Shown: positions 44,476 through 54,212 of the stretch, one piece after another | How positions within the stretch are numbered: position 1 is the first letter of the stretch | Layout of the letters: the number at the start of each line of letters is the position of its first letter | Assembly: GCA_963663395.1 (NCBI GenBank) | Contig: OY760226.1 | Span: 4,402,001-4,466,000 of the forward strand | Length of the DNA: 64,000 nucleotides | Origin: Azophilus sp963663395 | GTDB lineage: Bacteria; Pseudomonadota; Gammaproteobacteria; Pseudomonadales; Azotimanducaceae | Direction of reading: 5' to 3' | Made by a program: the position numbers and the translations under genes | The notes under the pieces: model-generated | Told to the model about the DNA's origin: nothing | Seen by the model: the letters and a program-made list of their open reading frames with translations, nothing else | The model's database searches: none

Positions 44476-44509
44476 CCTCGGCGTAGGGGGACCGTGATAA
44501 AATTGGCTC

Positions 44510-44890
44510 ATGAAAGCAGAAGCATCACGGGATGTCGGATACCTAGCGTCACAGGAGCCACCTGTGGGCGTCTTGGACTGCGATGTTGCCTGCAATATGC
44601 TAAAAGCCTTGGAGACGGAGCTACGGGCACGAGGAGTGTCCGAACTGTCGCTGGTTGGTTCTGTGGCTCGCGGAGAGGCGACGGGCGAGAGTGACATTGA
44701 TGTAGTCATCCACACCAAAGCCCCCGTTTCAATATCCGCGATCACGAGGATCGCAACGTTCCTGAAAGAGAGAACAGGCAGGAGCGTTGACGTTGTGCAT
44801 AGTGAATCCGTATATCCAGCATACCCAATGGATGCTCTTCCCGAACGGGTTCGTCAAAACTTTCTGAAGGACATGGTAAAAGTCTTTTGA
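44510..44890 (+). CDS. MNT-type nucleotidyltransferase antitoxin
   Basis: A 126-residue protein with the minimal nucleotidyltransferase motif LVGSVARGEATGESDIDVVI (GSx(10)DxD). MNT proteins neutralise HEPN RNase toxins by AMPylation or binding. The start at 44510 lies only 35 bases from the IS right end, with no obvious ribosome-binding site; an ATG at 44597 (MLKALETELRARG) would begin at the conserved domain. It overlaps the HEPN gene by four bases (ATGA). Confidence 0.85.
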   Translation: MKAEASRDVGYLASQEPPVGVLDCDVACNMLKALETELRARGVSELSLVGSVARGEATGESDIDVVIHTKAPVSISAITRIATFLKERTGRSVDVVHSESVYPAYPMDALPERVRQNFLKDMVKVF

Positions 44891-45180
44891 CCAACGTATT
44901 GCGAAAACGGGAGAACGCGCGACTTCGCCTGGACGAGATACTGGAGGCGATCGGTTATCTCTATGAAGATCTGGAGGGGCACACAGTCGAGACACTCGGC
45001 TCAGACCGGCGGGCACGCCAATTGGCCGAGAGAAACCTTGAGATCATTTACGAAGGCCAGAAGAGTCTTCTAGACGAGGAAAAGACTGCCGAGCAGGGAG
45101 TTGTGGGGTGCGAATTCCTGTTCGACGCCTCAAAGCGGGTCAAAACAGGAATTCGCACCCCACAGGTTCGCACCCACTAA
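44887..45180 (+). pseudogene. HEPN toxin truncated by a palindromic mini-element
   Basis: The first ~70 residues (RENARLRLDEILEAIGYLYE, RARQLAERNLEIIYEGQKSL) match the helical HEPN partner of MNT antitoxins. From base 45102 the frame runs into the 63-bp palindrome and ends in an unrelated tail (GCEFLFDASKRVKTG…). The C-terminal Rx4-6H catalytic motif, which should follow, is missing. The toxin is therefore probably inactive while the antitoxin is intact. Confidence 0.75.
45102..45164. mobile_element. 63-bp palindromic mini-element with ends identical to the neighbouring IS right end
   Basis: TGTGGGGTGCGAATTCC (45102-45118) and its exact inverse GGAATTCGCACCCCACA (45148-45164) flank 29 bases; the perfect arms extend three bases further inward (20-bp palindrome between 45103-45122 and 45144-45163). 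The 17-base end is identical to the right end of the IS at 44459-44475. It looks like a solo-end MITE or a fused-ends product of that IS, inserted into the HEPN gene. Confidence 0.7.
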
Positions 45181-45208
45181 GGTTGTGCACCTTTGCACGG
45201 CGCACTGC

Positions 45209-45373
45209 ATTCTGCGGTTTACAACCTGTTCAACCTGGGTCGTCATCTGGTCAGAGCAAATCACTACCGCGAACTGAGAGGCCGCGCCTTTGCGTCTTGG
45301 ACTCTGGCAACGGCTGCTTGATCGATGCGTGTGTAGATTCTCGACGGCTTGGACCAGTTAACTTGGCAATACC
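45209..45373 (+). pseudogene. Right-end remnant of an IS6-family element
   Basis: About 165 bp closely match the end of the IS6 copy at 53246-54024, including the last ~35 transposase codons (VYNLFNLGRHLVRANHYREL-type) and the terminal repeat GTTAACTTGGCAATACC. The rest of the element is absent. It directly follows the MNT/HEPN remnant. Confidence 0.85.
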
Positions 45374-45519
45374 CCCAGCAATCATCAAGGGCTTGCTGGA
45401 CTCCTCCCAGAGGGTGGCCATTCGATACTTTTTTGTGCCGGCACCTTCTGGAATTCTGGGGGGCAGGGTCTCTTGAGGGAACGTGGAGAGCGCCAGTAAG
45501 AGCAGGCCCAAATGCAAAT

Positions 45520-46539
45520 TCAGCCTGCGCTTTGCCCCACCCGCAAGGTCACCGCCAACGGTAGGTGCCGCCAGTGCCGACAGACTGCTTGCGCGACCCA
45601 ATCGAGATTCAGAAGTTGGGTTCCGTCCGATGGTTCTATCGGGTCTTCCGGGAGAAAGACCGCAGCGTAGCGACTGATCTTACGGTCAGCCTGGCTGAGG
45701 CTGGCAAGCTCGGGAGCGCTGTTGGCGTAATATTTTGCTTGCATCAAGCCGACGATTTCGCCCGCTTCGTTGCACCCGAACCCATCGATCCCGCCATCGC
45801 CAGGACCGCCAGTGTGGTGCCAGGATTCGTCCGGATGCTCCAGCTGGAGTAACGCAACCACCAGATTTTCGAACGCGCTAGGATTGTTGAGCGTGTCGAC
45901 CAGGCGCCACTTGACTTCATTCGGTTCGAGGGACCAAGGCCTCCGACCTACGCGCGTGCCGATTAATATCTGATCGAGCGCGGACCAAGCCGTGACGCCG
46001 TCATCGAGCGGGTGGTCCGGAAGCTCGCCGTATGTGGAGCGCCCAAGAAGCGACCGCCGCAACCATCCTGGTATGCGTGAAAGGTCGATCTCGCGAAAGT
46101 GGTCTACCGGCCAGCCTTGCGCAACGTCGGCTATGTGCCAGTGTGTCTGGTCTTCGACACAGAGCCCTTGCTCCGCTCGAAGGTCCAGATACGTCTGACC
46201 CCACTCTGGTGCGTCGACGATTTCAAACGGGCCGTTGATGCGACCGAGGTACGCTGCGCCACTGCTGGGACGGGGAATGACGACAATCGATCCCAATGTC
46301 ACCCGTCGAATAAAGTTGCGGTTTCTGGTGTGGTTCCGGTTCCCGGACTTGCCGGTCTGCTCGTCCCACTCCTCATCGGGGCAACTCGGATCAGCAAGAC
46401 AGGTTCCAAGCGCCTTCGGATCGTACTCCTCTCCTTCGCGGGCTAACGGATAGCCGATGAACACGCGACGTCTCTCTCTGAATATCTCAAGTGCATCACA
46501 GCCTTGTGGCCTGGCTCTGCAGTAAAAGGCGATTGGCAT
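45520..46539 (-). CDS. Mrr-like restriction endonuclease with an N-terminal PUA/SRA-like domain
   Basis: A 339-residue protein. The C-terminal part has the Mrr-type PD-(D/E)XK fold: AFENLVVALLQLEHPDESWHHTGGPGDGGIDGFG with QAK in EIVGLMQAKYY (D…QxK form). The N-terminal half (VTLGSIVVIPRPSSGAAYLGRINGPFEIVDA…) resembles a beta-barrel base-recognition module. Mrr enzymes cut DNA with foreign modifications (type IV). No methyltransferase is adjacent. The 1.2 kb after its start (46540-47737) show no gene I can support. Confidence 0.75.
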   Translation of the reverse strand: MPIAFYCRARPQGCDALEIFRERRRVFIGYPLAREGEEYDPKALGTCLADPSCPDEEWDEQTGKSGNRNHTRNRNFIRRVTLGSIVVIPRPSSGAAYLGRINGPFEIVDAPEWGQTYLDLRAEQGLCVEDQTHWHIADVAQGWPVDHFREIDLSRIPGWLRRSLLGRSTYGELPDHPLDDGVTAWSALDQILIGTRVGRRPWSLEPNEVKWRLVDTLNNPSAFENLVVALLQLEHPDESWHHTGGPGDGGIDGFGCNEAGEIVGLMQAKYYANSAPELASLSQADRKISRYAAVFLPEDPIEPSDGTQLLNLDWVAQAVCRHWRHLPLAVTLRVGQSAG

Positions 46540-47737
46540 GGGGTCGTCCCGCTTTGCTGACGCTCAATCATACAGGCCCGAGGCGCCTCCAGGTCCAATC
46601 AGCACATCGGGCTTGAGCGATTCGTTCACCAACCCCAGCCACATCCCCGGCGCCCGGCCATGGTGAAACGAACCCCGAAGTTCGGGCACATCGATTTCCG
46701 GCACATGGCCCAACTGACCTCCAGGCCGAACTCCGGCAGATACGCCGGTTCGAAAGTGACCTCCCTGTTCGCCTTTCAGAGCGACCTTTCTCTCTTCTTT
46801 GACGCCACGAAACCCCCCGTTTTCGGCTAACGTGCAAATCCCTTCCTCTCCATAAAATGCGAATGGGCGGGGCCGAGGGCAAATCGTCGGCAGTGCGCAG
46901 CTAGGCTACCAGATCAGATGGGGCCCGCGCGTTCGGAGCGTCCGGCCCATGCCGAAGTGCTGACTGGCCGGCCAGTGGAAATCCCGAGTCTCGCTCTCCG
47001 GGTTTGGAGAAGTTGAAAGAACTCATGTCGATGATTCGCTGAGGCAAGCGGATTTTCTCTGCCAGAACCATCACGCTTTCCGACCGGCAGTAACGGGTTT
47101 CGTTCAGGATTCGGACAATAGCCGCGCATCCATGACTACACTAATGCTCAATAGCAGAAAGCGGACTCGCACTGTCGCCTCGGGATCTCCCCCCAATCCA
47201 CGTGAGCGTTTGGCGCCTGGACCCCGACGCCACGTTAGGGGGGAACTCGAACCGGGGCACGCGCGGAACCACAACATCGGCCCGGAAACCGCAGGCAAGC
47301 AGCGTCGTTGCGACCTGGGGACGCGGGCCTCGCCTGAGATGACCCGCCGCATGGGCCTTGAGGCAGCCGATCGTCGCGCGAGCGAGTTGGCGCTGTCGTG
47401 CATGCACGACAAAACGGGCCAGCGGGTAACGGCCACGGTCTCCCGGGCAAAGCGCATAGTCCAGCCATGCACCGTGTCTCGCCATTCCGGCCCGTGCCCG
47501 CATCGTTTCTGCGCTACAGGGGCGGCGACCGGAAGCGACGGTTGCGTTCGCTATCAGGCAATAAAAAGCAGTTTGCGATCCCGCTAGAGGGAGCGAGGAT
47601 GCATCGGATACACGCCCAAGGCGTACGTCTCCCTTAGGTGTAGAATCTGTCGATGAACCAAAAGTTAGTCTGACACGACCCTCAATGAGGTGTTTGGAGT
47701 TCGGATTCGTATACTCTGACCGTCCGATCAGGCTTTC

Positions 47738-49805
47738 TTGCCGGTCACCGACGAGGCGGTGGACGGCCACCTTCGCGGGCGCCACACGATTGGCGTCTAT
47801 CCGTTGTTGGCCGACGATACCTGCCGGTTTCTCGCGGCCGATTTCGACAAGGCGATGTGGCAGCGCGACGCGGGCGCCTATCTCGCCGTCTGCCGGGCGA
47901 GGGGAGTTCCGGCAGCGCTCGAGCGTTCGCGCTCGGGCACCGGCGCGCATGTGTGGATTTTCTTCGAGGCGCCTGTGGCGGCATCGCTCGCGCCGGCTGG
48001 GCGCGCATCTTCTGACCGAAGCCATGGAGCGCAACCCCGACATCGGATTCGGTTCCTATGACCGGTTCTTTCCGAGCCAGGACACGCTGCCGCAGGGCGG
48101 ATTCGGTAACCTCATCGCCCTGCCGCTGCAGGGCGGTCCCAGGGAGCGCGGCAACAGTGTCTTCGTCAACATGGATTTCGAGCCCTGGCCCGACCAGTGG
48201 GCATTTCTGTCGGGGCTTCGGCGTCTGAGGGCGCCCGAAATCGCTGAACTTGTGGACGAGGCCGGCCGGCGGGGTCGCATCATAGGGCTGCGCCTGCCGC
48301 TCGACGAGGAGGACGAGGAGCCGTGGACCGCGCCGCCGTCGAGGCGCAGGTCCTTGCCCGCAATCACCGGTGCGCTGCCCGGACGCATCGACGCGGTGCT
48401 CGGCGACCAGCTCTACGTTGAGCGTGAGGGGCTGCCGCCGGGTCTGGTCAACCGCCTCGTGCGGCTCGCCGCGTTCCAGAACCCGGCCTTCTACGCCGCG
48501 CAGGCGATGCGGCGCTCGACCTTCGGTACGCCCCGCATCGTCTGCAGCGCCGAACTGCTGTCGCACCACATCGCACTGCCGCGCGGCTGCCTTGAAGCGA
48601 TGCAGACTCTGTTGGAAGAACTCGGCATTGACCTCGACCTGCAAGACCAGCGCTATGCGGGCCGTCCCGTGGAGACGTCGTTTCTCGGCACACTCACGCC
48701 CGAGCAGACGGCCGCGGCCGACGCCCTGCTCGCGCACGACACGGGCGTACTCGCAGCCACCACCGCCTTCGGCAAGACGGTGGTCGCGGCGTCGCTGCTC
48801 GCCGATCGGGGAACCAACACACTCGTTCTGGTTCACCGCCGACAGTTGATGGATCAGTGGATTGCGCGCCTCGGCGCGTTCCTCGACCTGCCCGATTCCG
48901 ACATCGGCCGGATCGGCGGCGGCAAGCGCAGGCCAACGGGAGTCATCGATGTGGCCGTCATCCAGAGCCTGGTGGACGGCGACGAGGTCGACGATATCGT
49001 TGCCGACTACGGGCATCTCATCGTCGACGAGTGCCATCACCTGTCGGCGCCGAGCTTCGAAAAGGTGGCGCGCCGGTCGAAGGTCAAGTATGTGCTCGGC
49101 CTGTCGGCGACAGTGACGCGAAAGGACGGCCACCACCCGATCGTGTTCATGCAGTGCGGCCCTGTGCGGCACCGGGTGAGCGCAAAGGCCCAGGCCCGCC
49201 AGCGGCCGTTCTCGCACCGGGCGCTGCTGCGCCCGACCGCGTTCCGGCTCCCCGACGGCATGGAAACTGAGCGCCCGCCGATCCAGCATGTTTACGCGGC
49301 GCTGGCCCAAGACGAGGCACGCAATCGCCTGATCTTCGATGACGTGTTGCGCGCACTCGAAGCGAATCGTTCGCCGCTCCTGCTCACCGCACGCAGGGAC
49401 CACGCTGAGCGTCTTGCAGAAGAGCTCGGACGGTTCGCGCGGAACGTGCTCTTCCTGCGCGGCGGCATGGGCGCGAAGCAGCGCCGTACGGTCATGCGGC
49501 GCCTTGAGGAGATCCCGGACACGGAGGAGCGGGTTCTGGTCGCCACAGGGCGCTATGTCGGCGAGGGGTTCGACGACGCCCGCCTCGACACCCTGTTCCT
49601 GGCGATGCCGGTCGCCTGGCGGGGGACACTCGCGCAGTACGTCGGGCGCCTGCACCGGTTGCATCCGGCCAAGCGGGAGGTACTGGTCTACGACTACGTC
49701 GACGAGGATGTCCCCGTGCTCCAACGCATGACGCAGAAGCGTATCCGGGGCTATCGCAACCTCGGCTATTCGGTCGAACAGTCCGGCGGCGAGAACGCTC
49801 AGTGA
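47738..49805 (+). pseudogene. TOTE-type archaeo-eukaryotic primase-helicase, 5'-truncated and frameshifted
   Basis: A TOTE conflict-system enzyme: primase part (AFLPVTDEAVDGHLRGRHTI, CRFLAADFDKA with the DxD metal site, SGTGAHVWIFF), then a frameshift at about 47992, SYDRFFPSQDTLPQGGFGNL, and a superfamily 2 helicase (AATTAFGKTVVAASL Walker A, LIVDECHHLSAP Walker B, VLGLSATVTRKDGHHP, and C-terminal ATGRYVGEGFDDARLD). The zinc-binding N-terminal portion that normally precedes AFLPVTDE is missing: an in-frame stop lies four codons upstream. The helicase half is intact over about 1.8 kb. Confidence 0.85.
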
Positions 49806-50829
49806 GGATCGCGGAGGTTGCCGCGGAGCGGTTGGCGGAGGAGGGCGCACACGATCGTGACGCCACCGCAGCCGATGCAGGATCCGGATTCCGATCCGGG
49901 ACTCCGCTCGGCGTAGCGCTGTGCCCGAGGTGAACCGTTGCGCCGCATCGACAGACGCGGCTCTGGAGGAGATAGGACGGATTACGCGGGTGTGTTCTGG
50001 CGACACCTATGACGGTAATTCCGTCGTTGACCTCATCGTCTGATCCGGGCAGGTCGAGCGCCTTGCCGAGGGGATACTCGATGGCCCGCTCCAGGCACCG
50101 TCCCACAGCGGGCAGCACGGAACATCGGCACGATGCCGTCGTCGTTGACCGCGTTTACCATCAAGCGCCGACACCGACAATCGTACGTTCTCAATCTTTT
50201 CCGGCTCCAGCAGTATCGGGTGCGGCGGGCAGTAAGCGTTGTTCGCCATTTCCCACATGTCCGACAACGCGCTTCCGGGGCAAATCGGAGTACACTGCCC
50301 TTGATGAGGAGGGGACCATGACGGCGGACCGGGGGGATCTGGGAACGATCCGATCCGAACGGATTGGCTGCCAACTGCTTGGCGGGGGAGGTTCGCCCTC
50401 TTGCCTCAATCGACCGAGCGAGGCGGCACCGGCGCTGTACGCGGCCGCCATCGGCAGAACAGTCATGGTCGTCGGCAAGAATGTGCAGACACTCGTCCGG
50501 CGCTTCTCCGGTTCCCGCGAAGGCTCTGGCATGCCGCATACCTACATCCGCGTTCGGAACGAGTTCCGGCAACCGCTACGGCAACGCCGCAACATGAATG
50601 TTCCCGGCTGTCGCGACTCCGAGCCCCGACGCCCCGGCCGGTCTACTGTGGACCTGCCAACAGCTTTCGAAGACGACATCGTTTCGCAACGGAACCTTCC
50701 CTGGATCGCCACACGCAATCCCCTTTTGGATGCCAAAACAGAGCCCGTCCTGGCCAAAGGCACACAACAGGCTGCCGCGACACCGACGCAAGACATTCCG
50801 ACCGCTTTTTCGGACCGGACGCCACGGCC

Positions 50830-51192
50830 GTGACCGTTCCTTCCTTCGTCATCACGGTCGAGAAGGCTCAGTACCGGGAGGGATACGTGAACGTCCCGGG
50901 CGCCCATGCACATCGTTTCGAAGCCGACGGTGCCGTCGTCGAAATCCAATTGCCGGGGAAAAGGTTGCCAGTCACGGCCACGGTGAGCCGAAGAGCCAAC
51001 TTGAGCCGCACACCTCGAATCCTGGGCGGCGCCCGGTTGCGGGACTGGTTTCGGACGACAACCCGGGTCGGCGACATGATTCGCGTTCGGGTCGAGAACA
51101 ACGATCACATCGAAATCGTTACGGTCCGACCGCGCCCTCTAGCGGCCGGTCGCGCCCTTGCTGTCGCCGACGGCACGCAAAAGGAGCCGTGA
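50830..51192 (+). CDS. Small B3/EcoRII-N-like DNA-binding protein
   Basis: With a GTG start at 50830 the protein has 120 residues: VPSFVITVEKAQYREGYVNV, AVVEIQLPGKRLPVTATVSR, GARLRDWFRTTTRVGDMIRV and RVENNDHIEIV are the strand and loop features of the pseudobarrel DNA-recognition fold of B3 or EcoRII-N type. No ribosome-binding site is clear and the frame is open upstream, so it may be the end of a longer, decayed gene. It is followed 37 bp later by a PD-(D/E)XK nuclease, probably its partner. The kilobase before it (49806-50829) shows no gene I can support. Confidence 0.5.
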   Translation: MTVPSFVITVEKAQYREGYVNVPGAHAHRFEADGAVVEIQLPGKRLPVTATVSRRANLSRTPRILGGARLRDWFRTTTRVGDMIRVRVENNDHIEIVTVRPRPLAAGRALAVADGTQKEP

Positions 51193-51228
51193 GACGGACG
51201 GCAGGAGGACCCTGGCATTGTTTGATCA

Positions 51229-52104
51229 TTGCTGCGAACCAGTGGTTGCGGCGCCTGCAATCACCGCGAGGAGACCCGTACACGCCGGCTGGCGATCGGC
51301 TTTGTCGGCGCCCCGGACTGGCGGTACGGAGAATTCGCGTTGCACATAGAGTGGGCCTACAAGGGACACAGGCTGGCCGGGTTCGACGCCCTCCTGGATC
51401 GCTATCCCGCCAAGCAATTCGATTCACCAACCCGGTCGACGATACCCTTGCTGGAGTACTCGCGGTCTCCCGAACCACGGATACGGGAACTAACAGAGGC
51501 CCTGAGCCTGCCCATGCCACAGCGAGTCCGGCTGGACTTCGAGCACCGGGTGTATCCCCAGCGTCGCAAAGGCAAGGCGTCGCACACCGATCTCATGGTG
51601 ACGTCGCCAGAGATTGCCATCGCGATCGAGGCGAAGTGGACCGAGCCCAGGGACGAGACCGTCGGGAGCTGGCGCGGCAATTCGAGGAAGCGGCGCAAGG
51701 TGCTGCGGGGCTGGTACGATCTTCTCGAACGGCGCGGAGCCGGACCGATCCTGAAACGGGACGTGCACAACCTGCCCTACCAGATGGTCCATCGGGCGGC
51801 CGCGGCCTGTTACGTCAAAGACGCCTCGAACCGGTGGCTCGTCTATCTGGTCTTCGAGTCGACAGCGACCAAGCGGTTCGAGGACCTGACGGATCTCGTC
51901 GGCCTTCGGGATGCGCTCGGGCCCGAGTCGTCGCTCGGCATCGCATTGGCCAGGTGCCGGATTGAACCCTCACTGTCTCTGACCGGGCTTCGGCAGCGGT
52001 GGGACGCCGGCGAGCGCCACCTGCATGTGCCGGTACTTCGGCGTCTGAGGAACGGCGGGCTCATGAGCGTTCGACAGGGACGGGTACATTGCCTGACTGC
52101 CTGA
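51229..52104 (+). CDS. PD-(D/E)XK nuclease-like protein
   Basis: A protein of up to 291 residues. The central SHTDLMVTSPEIAIAIEAKWTEP fits the D-x(n)-ExK active site of restriction-like nucleases, with Glu-Ala-Lys as the catalytic triplet, and RYGEFALHIEWAYKGH precedes it. WLVYLVFESTATKRFEDLTD may complete the core. The true start is unclear: the TTG at 51229 lacks a ribosome-binding site, and a strong one (GCAGGAGGA, 51201-51209) has no in-frame start at a suitable distance, hinting at a frameshift. Family unknown to me; a restriction or defence role is inferred. Confidence 0.55.
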   Translation: MLRTSGCGACNHREETRTRRLAIGFVGAPDWRYGEFALHIEWAYKGHRLAGFDALLDRYPAKQFDSPTRSTIPLLEYSRSPEPRIRELTEALSLPMPQRVRLDFEHRVYPQRRKGKASHTDLMVTSPEIAIAIEAKWTEPRDETVGSWRGNSRKRRKVLRGWYDLLERRGAGPILKRDVHNLPYQMVHRAAAACYVKDASNRWLVYLVFESTATKRFEDLTDLVGLRDALGPESSLGIALARCRIEPSLSLTGLRQRWDAGERHLHVPVLRRLRNGGLMSVRQGRVHCLTA

Positions 52105-52616
52105 TGCCGGGCACTGCACAGGCAAGCGGAGAGGAAAACGTCTGTCCGACTACGCGACAGGTTCCGACACGCAACGGACCAACATGCGCGTTCGAAATGA
52201 ACTCGTTCGGGTGCTCACGCAACGGCGCCCGGCAGACACCACGGGCTTTCGCGATCCCCGGCCTCCGAGGTTCAGCCGATTTGCTACGAAACGGACCGCG
52301 GCGCCTGTCGACAGCATCGTTCAGCAACTGAAACCGCTCCCAAACGGCTCTCGCAACCTTCGCCGGACGCCGGAGCCGGACGGACGGGTCAGGGTCGAAG
52401 CGAACGAGCAGCGTTGTGTGTCGCGAACCGCGACACTTCCGATGTGAGAGCTGCTCCGAACCGGGCGCCGTCGCCTGGACGGCTCTGCCATCGAGATTCA
52501 CCCGCTGTTGGAACCGACGGCCGCAGTGACGTGCGGTTGTCGTTCAATGGTGACCCGTGGTGTCTTCGTCGTCGACAATTCGGCTGTAATAGGGCGCTAA
52601 AATTTCATCCGCCCCG

Positions 52617-53245
52617 TCATGCAGCCCAGTGATACACGTGGTGTTGGCCATCGAGAATCGGTTTTCCCTGTAGTCGTTTACCTGGCGATTGACGTGGCTC
52701 TTGACATGCACGGTAGGGCGTTCGCTGGCCCAAGCTCCGGTGAGGACGCCATCGATTGCAGTAGTCCGCGTAGTCAAGAATCGTACGCTGCAGGTGTCGG
52801 CGACCAAATATCAGGCGGCGATCCAAGCATTCACTGCGGATGCTGCACTATGAAACGACGCGACGATCAAATGCGGCACCAAAACATCTGTCTCGATCGT
52901 GGATCAGGAATCGAGGGATCCGTCTCCGGCCCGCAAGCTTCTACCGTCTGCTGGGCCAGACAGTGCGCCTTTGGATGTGCAGTGACGCGCGCGCAATCTG
53001 TCGATTGCCGTGGTGGACAACGAAGAAGATGAAGAGTGTGTGAAACCAACGAGTCTGAACCGTTGACAGGTCGCAGGCCCAAGTCTCGAAGCTGGTCCGG
53101 GTCAGGAACTGCCACCAGCCGGGTGATGGCGTTCCGCCGTAGCGACGTCGCATGTACTTGGCGACGGTACGCGCGCAGACTCGAATGACCAGACGTGCCA
53201 GCTCCGCCTGAGTTCTACGTTGCCCCCACTGCGAGTTTTCTAGAG
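52617..53245 (-). pseudogene. Integrase-core transposase remnant abutting an IS6 element
   Basis: Reading the minus strand, successive frames give QAELARLVIRVCARTVAKYM, SPGWWQFLTRTSFETWACDL, STVQTRWFHTLFIFFVVHHG, then after a shift RVTAHPKAHCLAQQTVEACG, and finally FGRRHLQRTILDYADYCNRW with RPHRSLGQRTPYRA. These are ordered parts of one IS481/IS3-like integrase with at least two frameshifts. The IS6 element starts at 53246, where the N-terminal part breaks off. The 500 bp between the nuclease gene and this remnant (52105-52616) have no supported gene. Confidence 0.75.
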
Positions 53246-54024
53246 GGTATTGCCAAGTTAACCGAGGTCAACAGATACTTCAGGCATGAACATCTACAAG
53301 CGCCACCGTTTTCCGCCCGACGTTATCAGCTACGCGGTTTGGCTGTATCATCGATTCAATCTCAGCCATAGAGACATCGAAGACCTTTTGGCGGAACGGG
53401 GAATCACCGTCAGCCACAAGTCGATTCGCCTTTGGTGCATCAAGTTCGGGACGCAATTTGCAAGGCGGCTGCACCGCAAACACGCCGGGTTTGGAGACAC
53501 GTTCTATATCGACGAGGTCTTTGTCAGGATCCGGGGTAAGCTGCAGTATCTGTGGCGTGCCGTGGACCAGGATGGAGATGTCGTCGATGTTTTTCTTCAG
53601 GATCGGCGGGACGCCAGGGCCGCGAAGCGGTTTTTCCGCCGGCTGGTCGGGCGCCATGGATCCGAGCCCTGGAAAATCGTCACCGACAAGTTGGGCAGCT
53701 ATCGGGTTGCCCATCGGGAACTGGTTCCCGGTTCAATTCATGTAACGGACCGGTATGCCAATAACCGCTCCGAGCAGTCGCATGAGGCAACCCGGTTTCG
53801 GGAGCGGGGCATGCGGCGCTTCAAATCGGCAGCACAAGCGCAACGCTTCCTGGATGTGCGTTCTGCGGTTTACAATCTGTTCAACCTGGGCCGTCATCTG
53901 GTCAGAGCAAACCACTACCGCGAACTGAGACGCCGCGCCTTTGCGTCTTTGATTCTGGCAACAGCCGCTTGATCGATGCGAGTTTAGATTCTCGACGCCT
54001 TGGACCAGTTAACTTGGCAATACC
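53246..54024 (+). mobile_element. IS6-family insertion sequence
   Basis: The left end GGTATTGCCAAGTTAAC (53246-53262) and the right end GTTAACTTGGCAATACC (54008-54024) are exact inverted repeats of 17 bases. The 779-bp length and single transposase gene are typical of IS6. The flanking eight bases differ (TTCTAGAG and GAAACAAC), so there is no target duplication, suggesting rearrangement after insertion. Confidence 0.9.
53286..53972 (+). CDS. IS6-family transposase
   Basis: A 228-residue transposase with the start MNIYKRHRFPPDVISYAVWLY, helix-turn-helix (LSHRDIEDLLAERGITVSHK) and DDE core: FYIDEVFVRIRGK, WKIVTDKLGSYRVA and NNRSEQSHEATRFRER. The frame is intact, so it may be functional. A 3' remnant of the same IS lies at 45209-45373. 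Confidence 0.93.
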   Translation: MNIYKRHRFPPDVISYAVWLYHRFNLSHRDIEDLLAERGITVSHKSIRLWCIKFGTQFARRLHRKHAGFGDTFYIDEVFVRIRGKLQYLWRAVDQDGDVVDVFLQDRRDARAAKRFFRRLVGRHGSEPWKIVTDKLGSYRVAHRELVPGSIHVTDRYANNRSEQSHEATRFRERGMRRFKSAAQAQRFLDVRSAVYNLFNLGRHLVRANHYRELRRRAFASLILATAA

Positions 54025-54212
54025 GAAACAACCGCTTGACCGCCCTGGCATCCCGGCGGTCCTAAACCGAAGTTCCAGCCATTTGACCCGTTCATTGGAG
54101 TTAAGCGACTGATTGCAATACGGAAACAGCGTTTTCGGATTGTCGAAGTGTTCCCATGTATTATATGACGTTAATGTTGTAATGCGGTGTTATATAGAAT
54201 ACTATCGTTCCC

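Noticed and set aside
46900..47130. Possible gene fragment on the minus strand (RAIVRILNETRYCRSESVMV-like)
   Set aside because: Protein-like composition over about 50 codons, but no start, no known family and no neighbouring pieces; too weak to annotate.
47745..50006. Long minus-strand frame (753 codons) opposite the TOTE helicase
   Set aside because: Antisense shadow; no motifs and the opposite strand carries ordered primase and helicase motifs.
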